Assembly: GCA_024691125.1 (NCBI GenBank)
Contig: JAILNV010000097.1
Location: 1 to 44,658, forward strand
DNA length: 44,658 nucleotides
Direction of reading: 5' to 3'
DNA from: Lachnospiraceae bacterium
Lineage (GTDB): Bacteria > Bacillota > Clostridia > Lachnospirales > Lachnospiraceae
Part shown: positions 32,277 to 40,628 of the stretch, in pieces
Layout of the letters: the number at the start of each line of letters is the position of its first letter
Numbering within the stretch: position 1 is the stretch's first letter
Translations under genes and position numbers: made by a program
Notes under the pieces: model-generated
Database searches by the model: none
Seen by the model: only the letters and a program-made list of their open reading frames with translations
Told to the model about the DNA's origin: nothing

Positions 32277-33203
32277 TCAGTCATCGTCAAGCTTTGACTT
32301 TCCATCCTTCTTCTCTAACTGTTCCAGTGCTCTGAGCTCGGCTTCCTCAGAATTATTCTTATTCTTATCCTTGTTTCTGTCCTTACGGTGACGGGGTTTG
32401 AATTTAAGCTGGGATGCTTTATATTCCTTTATTTCCTTCTCATCACCCTCTTCTATAACGACTTTGACCAGCTGTCTTAATACATTAACGCTTGCTACCT
32501 CTCCCTTAAATCCATCATCCGTTGTAACTGTATCTCCGGGATTGGGCATTTTACGGTTTAGCTCTTCGTATATATCCTCTTCATTCTTAAGGCAGCACAT
32601 CAGCCTTCCGCATATACCGGATATCTTTGAGGGATTAAGCGAAAGATTCTGTTCCTTGGCCATTTTTATCGATACAGGTGCGAAATCAGACAGATATGTA
32701 TGGCAGCACAAAGGACGTCCGCAGAATCCGATACCGCCAAGTATCTTGGTCTCATCTCTTACTCCGATCTGCCTTAATTCTATCCTTGTTTTAAATACCG
32801 ATGCCAGATCCTTGACAAGCTCCCTGAAATCCACACGCCCATCGGCTGTAAAATAGAATAACACTTTATTATTGTCAAAGGTATATTCAGCATCTATAAG
32901 CTTCATTTCAAGCCCATGCTTTACTATCTTCTCTTTGCAAATCTTAAAGGCCTGTTTCTCCTTTTCCCTGTTTTTCTTCTCCTTTTCATCATCCTCGGAA
33001 GATGCCTTTCTCATTACAGGCTTAAGTGGCTGTGTAATCTCATCATCCTCCATATCCGTCGGAGGCATCACTACCGTTCCGTACTCCACTCCCCTTGCGG
33101 TCTCAACTATTACATGATCCCCTCTTTTAAGCTCTGCATCCCTGGGATCGAAATAATATATCTTTCCCGCTGTTCTGAAGCGTATTCCTATTACTTTAGT
33201 CAT
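32277..33203 (-). CDS. ricT: PSP1 domain protein RicT (YaaT)
   Basis: A 308-residue Fe-S protein of the RicAFT complex, which in Bacillus supports RNase Y-dependent mRNA maturation and phosphorelay to Spo0A. The frame opens at 33263, but ATG 33203 (MTKVIGIRFRTAGKIYYFDP) has GGGAGGA upstream and overlaps the holB stop, so it is the start. Cysteine clusters CGRPLCC and CGRLMCC, followed by conserved LSLNPSKISG, match RicT. The C-terminus is Lys/Asp-rich and disordered. It sits between holB and the methyltransferase, the usual order. Confidence 0.93.
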   Translation of the reverse strand: MTKVIGIRFRTAGKIYYFDPRDAELKRGDHVIVETARGVEYGTVVMPPTDMEDDEITQPLKPVMRKASSEDDEKEKKNREKEKQAFKICKEKIVKHGLEMKLIDAEYTFDNNKVLFYFTADGRVDFRELVKDLASVFKTRIELRQIGVRDETKILGGIGFCGRPLCCHTYLSDFAPVSIKMAKEQNLSLNPSKISGICGRLMCCLKNEEDIYEELNRKMPNPGDTVTTDDGFKGEVASVNVLRQLVKVVIEEGDEKEIKEYKASQLKFKPRHRKDRNKDKNKNNSEEAELRALEQLEKKDGKSKLDDD

Positions 33204-33204
33204 T

Positions 33205-34272
33205 CTATGATTCCTCCCTGATCGCCAACAGCAAAAGTTCCATCGCAAGTTCGAAATTAACATTTGCCTTTAATCTGCTCTTGGTTTTCCCGATGGCTTC
33301 TATTATCTTCTCTATTCCTTCATATGAGCACTTTCCGGCTCTTTCACGAAGTGCTCTTATTTCCTCTTTAAATATAAGTGAACCCGCATCATTTGTTGCT
33401 TTAAGCAGGAGCATGTCTCTGTACCATATAAGCAGTATATCCAGGTATTCATCAACGCTCATCTTATATTCACTTATCCGATTCATTGTTTCCACGAAAT
33501 CATCCGTTTCCATCTCATGTGCATATTTAAGCACTCTCACGGCTTCATTCTTGATATTGTCAAAATCCTCACTTGTGGCAAGGTGTTTGGCTCTCCCTAT
33601 GTTTCCCCTTGCAAAGGCAATGCAGATATCCGCCTGATAATCCGGTACATGTACCCTTTCCATAAGGTATCTGCGCACGATACTGTCCTCGACAGGTCTC
33701 ATGTTAAGTACGGTACTTCTTGAAATGATCGTTGGAAGCAGCATGGAAATATTGCTTGTAAGCAGCAAGATCACAACATATTCGGGGGGTTCTTCAAGGG
33801 TCTTTAAAAGAGCATTCTGCGCCTGCACACTCATTTTCTCAGCTTCATTTATTATATATATCTTCCATTTGCTGCTGTATGGTCTTACATATACATCGGA
33901 AACAATACCGTTCCTTACATCCTCGACCCCGATCGTTCCGGGTTTCTCATGTATAAGCGTTTTAATATCGGGCTGATTCCTGGTTATGGCCTGTTTACAG
34001 GCATGGCACTCCATACACGGTTCAATAATGATTCCGGGTTCTTTTGAGCCTTCGGAAAATGAATCCTGTGTGCCGTTTTCGTGATAAATATCAAGATCCC
34101 GGTTCAGCCTCTCGCACTGAAGCGCCATGGCGAAGGTCTCTGCAATGAATTCTTTCCCCGCATCCCGTTCACCGTTAATGATATATGCATGGTTAACCTT
34201 CCCGGTAGAGATCGCATTCCTTAAGTGCTCTTTTATATGCTCTTGTCCGATTATATCGCTGAACTTAGCCAC
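33205..34272 (-). CDS. holB: DNA polymerase III subunit delta'
   Basis: A 355-residue clamp-loader subunit. The N-terminal AAA+ segment is FSDIIGQEHIKEHLRNAI with HAYIINGERDAGK (a degenerate P-loop), and the zinc module is CMECHACK (about 82-89). The sensor stretch VYVRPYSSKWKIYIINEAEKM leads to QNALLKTLEEPPE, a clear HolB signature. The start is GTG at 34272, preceded by AGAGG. It is followed by ricT with an overlapping start. Confidence 0.94.
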   Translation of the reverse strand: MAKFSDIIGQEHIKEHLRNAISTGKVNHAYIINGERDAGKEFIAETFAMALQCERLNRDLDIYHENGTQDSFSEGSKEPGIIIEPCMECHACKQAITRNQPDIKTLIHEKPGTIGVEDVRNGIVSDVYVRPYSSKWKIYIINEAEKMSVQAQNALLKTLEEPPEYVVILLLTSNISMLLPTIISRSTVLNMRPVEDSIVRRYLMERVHVPDYQADICIAFARGNIGRAKHLATSEDFDNIKNEAVRVLKYAHEMETDDFVETMNRISEYKMSVDEYLDILLIWYRDMLLLKATNDAGSLIFKEEIRALRERAGKCSYEGIEKIIEAIGKTKSRLKANVNFELAMELLLLAIREES

Positions 34273-34294
34273 AGCATAACCTCTTTTACACAGC

Positions 34295-34750
34295 TTACGT
34301 GAATATATCCAACAGCATTCCTTTTATCTCATCAATCCTGCCAAGTATCGCTATATGATCCTTCTCCTCCTTCATCAGCTCCTCAGCTAATGAATCAAGA
34401 TTTTCGTCAATATGACGTATAATACCGTAAACCCTGTGCCGTCCTCTTCTGTCAAGGAAATTCTCCCTGGAGAACTTGTGGGATCTGTTGACGACCTCAT
34501 TAAGAAAATCCTTTATCAGTGTTCTGTACCGTTTCATATCCCTGACATCCATATGCTTGCTTATCCTTTTACCCTGCATAGTGATATCCTGGAACATAAG
34601 GTTAAGTCTTTCCTGCAGTCCGGCGTCATCAATCCTACTCATCAGTGTAAACTTAAACTGATCGTCAAAAGGTTTAACCTGTTCGGTTGTCTCAGATACA
34701 CCCTGTGTGGGAAGCATCTGATTTATCTTCATATCCATCATATGACTCAC
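34295..34750 (-). CDS. YaaR family protein (DUF327)
   Basis: A protein of about 151 residues, all-helical and highly charged, with the family pattern [21 protein letters not shown] near residues 32-52, followed by [48 protein letters not shown]. The function of YaaR is unknown. It sits just before holB, as in Bacillus. The frame opens at GTG 34750, overlapping the kinase stop as GTGA, but ATG 34741 or 34738 is equally possible. Confidence 0.9.
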   Translation of the reverse strand: MSHMMDMKINQMLPTQGVSETTEQVKPFDDQFKFTLMSRIDDAGLQERLNLMFQDITMQGKRISKHMDVRDMKRYRTLIKDFLNEVVNRSHKFSRENFLDRRGRHRVYGIIRHIDENLDSLAEELMKEEKDHIAILGRIDEIKGMLLDIFT

Positions 34751-35334
34751 CCGTTTTCTGAAATATATCCCTCTATTTCCTTAAGACATTTCTCCAGATC
34801 ACTGTTTATAAACCGCCTTTTTATACCCGCAGCCTTAAGCTTATCCTCTGAGAAATCTTCTGTATCTGTAAGAAACCGTCTGCACATCTCTGCATATTTA
34901 CGGTTTCCCGGCTTCTTTTCCCTGTCTAATGCTCTTGTGAGCCTCTCGCCGTCCTCAACCTCTATATAGACCGGCATTACCTTATCTTCTCCGAAATAAT
35001 CTCTTATCGAAACATAAGATTCCAGCACTCCGATTATAAGATAATCATTTTCGGAAAGATCGATCTGGTCATCCTTAACTGTCATATATCTCCATAAACC
35101 ATGAACTGTATTATATGAGCGTTCCTCGATAATAAGGCCTTCCTTCTTTAACTCCTCATATTTATCCTCGGTCAGATAATGGTAGGTTATGCCTTCCTCT
35201 TCCCCTTCCCTTCTGGGTCTTGTGGTATACGGAACAACACTCTTAAATCTGTCAGAATGCTTCTCAAGCAACCTTCTGTATATTGTATCCTTACCGGATG
35301 AACTTTTTCCGAATATATAATAAATCTTACCCAT
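34747..35334 (-). CDS. Guanylate kinase family protein
   Basis: A 195-residue P-loop kinase. The P-loop is [17 protein letters not shown] (about residues 7-23), followed by the GMP-binding [18 protein letters not shown], as in guanylate kinase. It would convert GMP to GDP. The second half ([22 protein letters not shown]) is shorter and more diverged than in canonical Gmk, so it may be a paralogue with the main gmk elsewhere. It overlaps the decarboxylase stop and the YaaR start, indicating tight coupling. Confidence 0.85.
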   Translation of the reverse strand: MGKIYYIFGKSSSGKDTIYRRLLEKHSDRFKSVVPYTTRPRREGEEEGITYHYLTEDKYEELKKEGLIIEERSYNTVHGLWRYMTVKDDQIDLSENDYLIIGVLESYVSIRDYFGEDKVMPVYIEVEDGERLTRALDREKKPGNRKYAEMCRRFLTDTEDFSEDKLKAAGIKRRFINSDLEKCLKEIEGYISENG

Positions 35335-36814
35335 GTACCTTTATTTCCTTATTGGCGGTTATTCCCTGAACCTTTAGCCCTCTGTCAAGGGCATACCCGA
35401 TCGCTTCCGTCATATCTTTGCTTATTTCCTCACCCGGAACTAGTACCGGGATTCCCGGGGGATACAGATTTATGTATGATGCGGATATACGTCCTACAGC
35501 TTCTTTTAAATATATGCTTTCTGACTTTCTGTCAACAGCCTCAAATGCATTCATCCTTTTAACAGGCCTGCTGCCATACAGGATATCATTTAATCTGCTT
35601 CCGTCTGAATTCTTCCTTCCTTTTATCGGGTCTGCATCACCATGTAAACCTGTCAGACTGTTCTCAAGCTTCTCATCGATGCATTCTAATGCATTTATCA
35701 CCCTGGCAAAACCATTCTCCGTATCCATTATCGTCATGATCAGCAGGCAATAATTCTCGGCCTCCATTTCCGGTTGGATACGATATTCAGTCCTTAATAT
35801 GTCATATAGCTTTATATTATCAAACTGACTGCTGCATATAAGCAGCTTACACGGATCTGCACCTTCTATACCATATTCTTCGTGAAAACTTCTTCTGCCT
35901 GTAACAGAAATATGTTTAAGCTTATCTGCTCTGTCTTCAAGAAGTTTAAGATTTATAAGATAACGGTCAAACAACTCTCTTCCGTGCTCTTCCAGTATGC
36001 TAATGCAGTTATCTATGCCTGCCATAAGCAGATATGACGGAGAGCTTGACTGATAAATCATAAGCTGCTTTCTGATTTTTTCTTTATTTACCTTAACACC
36101 GTTAACATCATTAATATGCAGAAGCGCTGTCTGTGTAGGCGACGGAAGTGTCTTGTGTACACTGTTTATTATTATGTCGGCACCCTGTGAAGCCACAGAT
36201 TCGGGAAACTCCTCATGAAATCCAAAATGCGCTCCATGAGCAGCATCTACAATAAGCACAGCTCCGTATTTATGTACTGCCTTTGCTATTCCTCTAATAT
36301 CCGAAGAAATGCCTTCATAAGTCGGTGATGTAATGATAACTGCTTTTATACCGGGATCTTCCCTTAATATCTCATCAACCTCTTCTCCCGAAATTCCCCG
36401 GCATATACCGATATCCTTCATAAGTCCGGGATAGATATAGTGAACATCCAGTCTGTTGATCTCTGCGGCATTATATACCGATCTATGACAGTTCCTTCCT
36501 ATAAGGATCTTATCACCCTGTTTCGTTACACCCAATATCGCAGCAAGTATTCCTACCGTACTGCCATTTATAAGAAAATGACTTTCCTTTACTCCATAAA
36601 GAGAAGCTGCATGCTTCTCCGACTTAAGTATCACACCCTCTGCATCGTGCAGATTATCAAGACCGTCTATCTCTGTAACATCATATTTAATGATATCCCC
36701 GAGGAAGCTGTATTCGGGATTCCCCTTATGTCCCGGCATATGCGCAGGATAATATCCGCATGCAATATGTTTCTTTAGTGCCTCACATAATCTCATCCCG
36801 TACTCCAAGTCCAT
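35327..36814 (-). CDS. Orn/Lys/Arg decarboxylase-family PLP enzyme
   Basis: A 495-residue fold-type I PLP enzyme of the SpeA/CadA/YaaO type. PAHMPGHKGN lies near the start, the Asp of LIVDAAHGAHFG binds the pyridine nitrogen, and SVHKTLPSPTQTALLH has Schiff-base Lys221. The C-terminal domain contains YPPGIPVLVPGEEIS, typical of the group. The likely reaction is amino-acid decarboxylation to a polyamine or cadaverine; substrate unknown. The ATG 36814 lacks a ribosome binding site; ATG 36796 (MRLCEALKKH) has GGAG six bases upstream and may be the true start. It heads the housekeeping unit, 14 bp after the DUF308 gene. Confidence 0.9.
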   Translation of the reverse strand: MDLEYGMRLCEALKKHIACGYYPAHMPGHKGNPEYSFLGDIIKYDVTEIDGLDNLHDAEGVILKSEKHAASLYGVKESHFLINGSTVGILAAILGVTKQGDKILIGRNCHRSVYNAAEINRLDVHYIYPGLMKDIGICRGISGEEVDEILREDPGIKAVIITSPTYEGISSDIRGIAKAVHKYGAVLIVDAAHGAHFGFHEEFPESVASQGADIIINSVHKTLPSPTQTALLHINDVNGVKVNKEKIRKQLMIYQSSSPSYLLMAGIDNCISILEEHGRELFDRYLINLKLLEDRADKLKHISVTGRRSFHEEYGIEGADPCKLLICSSQFDNIKLYDILRTEYRIQPEMEAENYCLLIMTIMDTENGFARVINALECIDEKLENSLTGLHGDADPIKGRKNSDGSRLNDILYGSRPVKRMNAFEAVDRKSESIYLKEAVGRISASYINLYPPGIPVLVPGEEISKDMTEAIGYALDRGLKVQGITANKEIKVHG

Positions 36815-36828
36815 CGGTCATTAAATAA

Positions 36829-37884
36829 TCAGGATATCATAATATAAGATCCACTCTCTTTATCCTTTTGCTCTCCTTCTTCAAAAGATTCCTCTTCATC
36901 CACAGCGTCTTTGTTATCTTCTGTTTCCTGACCCTGTGTTTCCGAATCCTCTGATTTTTCTTCATCATATGATTCATCTGCCCCACTTTCGCTGACTGCA
37001 GCTTCCGCAGAGCCATCACCTGAAGCTTTAACAGTTTCATCACCGGATGAATATTCCGGATAAACAGGATAATCAACTTTATACTCTGTATCTGAATCCC
37101 CGGAATTGTCATCATTATCCGGATTATCGGTATTGCTTATTTCTTCACTTATATTATCAGCTTCTTTATTCTCTTCCTTCACAACCTCATTTGTATCATC
37201 TTTTTTCTTTTTAAACATGGTTTTAATGTCAAATTTCTTATTTTCCGTCTTCTCCTGATCAGGCTTGGTATACGTTGGCTCAGATGAAGTATTGTATGCT
37301 TCATAACTCTCATCTGTAACATCTACCGTATCCTTTATTTCTCCGTTGACAAAAGCCTTAAGTCTTCGTGATAAAAAGAACAGTGTGATAAAATCTGTCA
37401 GACCACAGAATAAAAAGCTTATTCCCATCAGGATAACAAGAATGGCGGCGATGAATTCAGGCTGTAAAACACATACCACACCTACCAATAATGAAAGCAG
37501 AGAAAAAACCAGAACATACAGCCATCCGTTAAATCCTATCCTCTTTAGATCGATCGCATGCTGGAGCTTCATTACACCGTTTGCCAATATCATAACTCCC
37601 AGCATAATCGGAATAAGCTCTGTTATCAGTTCCATCTTGACAATAAACAGAAGTCCCAGCATTATCAGTAAAACACCGTTTACAAAATCATATCTGTATA
37701 CAAAATCCACCGCATCCCTGGAAAAATACGAGATCAGACTGACTATACCAAGCACGGCAGCTATTGCACCCAGCGAAAGGCAGAAGGTCTTCATCGTGGT
37801 CTGAGGGAAAATGACCATCACCAGACCGAGAATAATATACACAACGGGAATCACAAACACACTCTTATTAATACTTTTTTTCAT
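36829..37884 (-). CDS. DUF308 (HdeD-like) membrane protein with long acidic tail
   Basis: A 351-residue protein. The first 180 residues hold about six membrane segments in the repeated DUF308 pattern (FVIPVVYIILGLVMVIFPQ, VNGVLLIMLGLLFIV, LVFSLLSLLVGVVCVLQPEF). Residues 190-351 form a hydrophilic tail very rich in Asp, Glu and Ser, probably disordered and cytoplasmic. Bacterial DUF308 proteins such as HdeD relate to acid stress in Enterobacteria, but no function is shown for this form. GAAAGGAGAGGG precedes the ATG. The 220-bp upstream gap holds four tandem hairpins. Confidence 0.82.
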   Translation of the reverse strand: MKKSINKSVFVIPVVYIILGLVMVIFPQTTMKTFCLSLGAIAAVLGIVSLISYFSRDAVDFVYRYDFVNGVLLIMLGLLFIVKMELITELIPIMLGVMILANGVMKLQHAIDLKRIGFNGWLYVLVFSLLSLLVGVVCVLQPEFIAAILVILMGISFLFCGLTDFITLFFLSRRLKAFVNGEIKDTVDVTDESYEAYNTSSEPTYTKPDQEKTENKKFDIKTMFKKKKDDTNEVVKEENKEADNISEEISNTDNPDNDDNSGDSDTEYKVDYPVYPEYSSGDETVKASGDGSAEAAVSESGADESYDEEKSEDSETQGQETEDNKDAVDEEESFEEGEQKDKESGSYIMIS

Positions 37885-37952
37885 CTTAACCCTCTCCTTT
37901 CTTTACATGAAATGTTTACAACAGCATAGAATAGCGAATTGCATCAGAAATT

Positions 37953-38041
37953 CGGTATTCGTACCGGACCAGGCTCTGCTGAAAGCAGAGACGTGTCATG
38001 CGGAACGCATGATTTCCGAATGCATTTCCTTGTTTGCATTC
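37953..38041. repeat. Four tandem hairpins upstream of the DUF308 gene
   Basis: In one intergenic gap the plus strand shows CGGTA/TACCG (37953-37966), CTCTGC/GCAGAG (37974-37990), TCATGCG/CGCATGA (37996-38012) and GAATGCA/TGCATTC (38018-38041), all perfect stems with short loops. On the minus strand they lie in the region between the GT-C glycosyltransferase stop (38107) and the DUF308 start. They may form a structured 5' leader, a compound repeat or a small RNA; I recognise no known RNA family. Confidence 0.6.
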
Positions 38042-38106
38042 AGAAAGTCATAACTATCCAAACAGTACATATTATGATCCAATGGTCAAAACTATACTTT
38101 TAATTG

Positions 38107-39747
38107 CTATCTGCTAAGGTAATACTCATCCGTAACCTGATGATTGTTCTCATCCAGAGTACTCTTATACTCTTCAATGAGATGGTCATACTTACCGGTA
38201 TTTATATCAATAACCGCACCTATCCTCTCTTTATCCCACAAAGGAGCCCGTGTTATCAGCTTAATTATCTCATAATACTCCTTTATACTCTCATTCTCTA
38301 TCTGATTCTCACCGGTCTGTACAGTCTCATCATATCCAACCGGAGCCTCACGCCACATATGTCCTATTCTCCAGTTAGCCTCTCTTACAGCCGGAAGCTT
38401 TGAAAGAAACGGATCTCCCAGTGCATACAGATCATTAAGATACATATCCTGGTTATAATAGGCTGTAATACCCGGAACCATGATGATCACACCCGAGTTA
38501 TATCCTTTTTTTCTTAATTCATCCACTCCGTCTTCACTCCATGCATTCCGTATGACCATCTTGCCTGTCTTAAAATACGAAAGAGCATTATTATAAAGAC
38601 TTGTGTACTGAAAATATCCTCCCCTTTCATCCGCTATGGGCGAATTTCCGTAACCGAAGAGATATTGATTGGTGAGAGGCTTGGCTGTATAAGAAAATAT
38701 AAGTCCGGCAGCAACCGTAACCGCATATGACCTTAGGATACGTTCCCTGCTATCATCCTTAATTTCTTCATTACCCAAAAGCCACAGAACGGAGATCACA
38801 GACATCAGAAACAGCACGGTAAAATGCCTTCCAACCATAAAATCCCCGCCAATATACAATACATAGCAGAGGTACAGTATAACACCCGACATACAGAGTG
38901 TGTAGCATGCTTTTCTTACGACTAATGCCATTATAACCGCAAAAACCGGAACCAGCAAAAGTACGGGATCAAAACTAATGGACGTAATAAAATACTGTAT
39001 TCCTCTTACCAGATATTCTCTTTCCGGAATGGCCGTACCGAGCTTGACGTAAGCGGTATTCGGAAAAGGGAAACCATAATACCAGGTTGCAAACACTTCC
39101 CAAAGAATAAACGGCAGAAGACCTGCAATCCCGATAAGTACAGCCTTTCCAAAGGATACCCCGTCTCTCTTTACAAGGAATACGTATAATATCATGGGTA
39201 CAAACATAAGCACGGCATCCATTCTGGTCATTGCTATCAGGGATATAAGCAATGCAAGAATGAACATTTTCTTTGCATCATACGTCCTGCCTGCAAAATA
39301 ATACTTAAGAAACAGCGCTGTAAGCCAAAAAAGCATACTGTTTTCAAGGCCGCTTGTAGTATAGCTTATAAAACAGGCACTTCCCGTCACCGTGATAAAA
39401 GCAAGGATCACCTGCACTGTGGTTTTGCAAAAATTCCTTATCACAATAAGATATGCTGCTGTCGAAAAGATAATGCATATCAGAAGTGATACAAGGAACA
39501 TATTTCTGAATACGAAATAACCTGCAGCTACTACCAGTGTAAACAGCGGACATGACGAAGCCGTTGCCCGTTCACCGATATTATAAACAAAACCATACCC
39601 GTCAACCAGATTCTTGGCCATAATATAGGCATGATAAGCATCATCGCTCTGCCATGCCAGAGCAGTAATAATAACGATAAATACAGATGTTGTTATGATC
39701 CTGCATTTCTTTATATCACTCAATATATCTGTTCTTTCTTTTTTCAA
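38107..39747 (-). CDS. Multi-pass GT-C type glycosyltransferase
   Basis: A 546-residue membrane protein with about ten hydrophobic segments followed by a hydrophilic C-terminal part (about 395-546). The first loop has SDDAYHAYIMAKNLVDGYGF and then FVYNIGERATASSCPLFTLV, the acidic loop motif of polyprenyl-phosphate-sugar-dependent GT-C enzymes (AftB/ArnT/PMT-like superfamily). These transfer sugar from a lipid carrier to an extracytoplasmic acceptor. The start is TTG 39747, overlapping the GT2 stop, with GGGGAG upstream. It is coupled to the GT2 gene, which could make its polyprenyl-phosphate sugar donor. The exact sugar and acceptor are unknown. Confidence 0.8.
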   Translation of the reverse strand: MKKERTDILSDIKKCRIITTSVFIVIITALAWQSDDAYHAYIMAKNLVDGYGFVYNIGERATASSCPLFTLVVAAGYFVFRNMFLVSLLICIIFSTAAYLIVIRNFCKTTVQVILAFITVTGSACFISYTTSGLENSMLFWLTALFLKYYFAGRTYDAKKMFILALLISLIAMTRMDAVLMFVPMILYVFLVKRDGVSFGKAVLIGIAGLLPFILWEVFATWYYGFPFPNTAYVKLGTAIPEREYLVRGIQYFITSISFDPVLLLVPVFAVIMALVVRKACYTLCMSGVILYLCYVLYIGGDFMVGRHFTVLFLMSVISVLWLLGNEEIKDDSRERILRSYAVTVAAGLIFSYTAKPLTNQYLFGYGNSPIADERGGYFQYTSLYNNALSYFKTGKMVIRNAWSEDGVDELRKKGYNSGVIIMVPGITAYYNQDMYLNDLYALGDPFLSKLPAVREANWRIGHMWREAPVGYDETVQTGENQIENESIKEYYEIIKLITRAPLWDKERIGAVIDINTGKYDHLIEEYKSTLDENNHQVTDEYYLSR

Positions 39748-40469
39748 CTGCCGCTCTCCCCAAGCATTACATTCTTTTCGTTTTTCTTAAGCTTAAACAG
39801 AAGCCTTAACGCTTCGGTAACTGACTTAAGCTTAATGCTTGACTTGGATCCCTTGTAATGGATAGGAACCTCTATCGTATTGAAATTCCGGCAGTAATAC
39901 CTCATCTCTGTCTGATACATATGCCCTTTCGACATAATGGCATCAAGATCCATATTCTCAAGTATCTCTCTCTTAAATGCCTCAAAGCCGCTGGTCATAT
40001 CCTTAAGCTTGGTTCCAAGTACGAAATTGGCAAGATATGTTCCTCCGGAGCTTAAAAACCGTCTGTAAAGCGGCTGGTTGGTAATATCACCACCCTCAAT
40101 GAACCTTGAACCCCAGACACAGTCATAGCCTTCATTAAGCTTCTCAATGAACTGCGGTATTTCCTTGGGAAGGTGGGAACCGCCTCCATCCATCTCTATT
40201 ATCTGCTCGGCACCATCCTTAAGGGCCATCTTAAACCCATACAAATAGCAGGTAATGACTCCCTTGGATTCAGGATGAAATATGAGCTTGATCCTGTCAT
40301 ATTTCTTCTCCATCTCTCTGATGATCTCCTCTGTCTTGTCCTTACTATAGGAATCTATCACAGGATAAACATAGAGATTATCATACGGAAGCTCCATTAT
40401 CTGCTTAAGAACGCCCTCCATAGTAGTTTCTTCATTGGCAACGGGCATAACTATTATTGTTTTTTTCAT
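39744..40469 (-). CDS. Family 2 glycosyltransferase (polyprenyl-phosphate sugar synthase-like)
   Basis: A 241-residue soluble GT2 enzyme. It has a nucleotide-binding start (IIVMPVANEETTMEGVLKQ), a metal-binding acidic motif in QIIEMDGGGSHLPKEIPQF, and a GSRFIEGGDITN stretch, as in dolichol/polyprenyl-phosphate mannosyltransferases. There are no C-terminal membrane helices, the short DPM1-like form. Its stop overlaps the GT-C start. It probably makes a lipid-phosphate-linked sugar for the GT-C enzyme. GAGG precedes the ATG. Confidence 0.88.
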   Translation of the reverse strand: MKKTIIVMPVANEETTMEGVLKQIMELPYDNLYVYPVIDSYSKDKTEEIIREMEKKYDRIKLIFHPESKGVITCYLYGFKMALKDGAEQIIEMDGGGSHLPKEIPQFIEKLNEGYDCVWGSRFIEGGDITNQPLYRRFLSSGGTYLANFVLGTKLKDMTSGFEAFKREILENMDLDAIMSKGHMYQTEMRYYCRNFNTIEVPIHYKGSKSSIKLKSVTEALRLLFKLKKNEKNVMLGESGS

Positions 40470-40545
40470 CTATCAACCTCAAAAAACCGGTATATTACCT
40501 TGATCTGTATATCCGGAAACCACCGATCATATATTCTTTAACCGT

Positions 40546-40575
40546 ACAATAGGTCACAGTTCATATTATTGTAAA
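40546..40575 (-). promoter_or_regulatory. Probable promoter for the GT2/GT-C genes
   Basis: Minus-strand TTTACA (40570-40575), 18-bp spacer, TATTGT (40546-40551). It lies just after the terminator of the upstream FAD gene and about 77 bp before the GT2 start. Confidence 0.45.
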
Positions 40576-40577
40576 CC

Positions 40578-40612
40578 AAAAACGGCCTGACATCAAGTAT
40601 CAGACCGCATTT
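40578..40612 (-). terminator. Rho-independent terminator of the FAD enzyme gene
   Basis: Minus-strand CGGTCTGA pairs with TCAGGCCG (8 bp, one G-T), followed by TTTTT. It lies right after the stop at 40629. Confidence 0.82.
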
Positions 40613-40628
40613 TGAATTAAGGAAGGTT

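Noticed and set aside
34412..34969. 185-codon plus-strand ORF
   Set aside because: Antisense to the YaaR and guanylate kinase genes, which have conserved motifs and overlapping starts.
37953..38041. Simple terminator of the GT-C gene
   Set aside because: None of the four stems is followed by a T-run on the minus strand, so plain rho-independent termination does not explain them.
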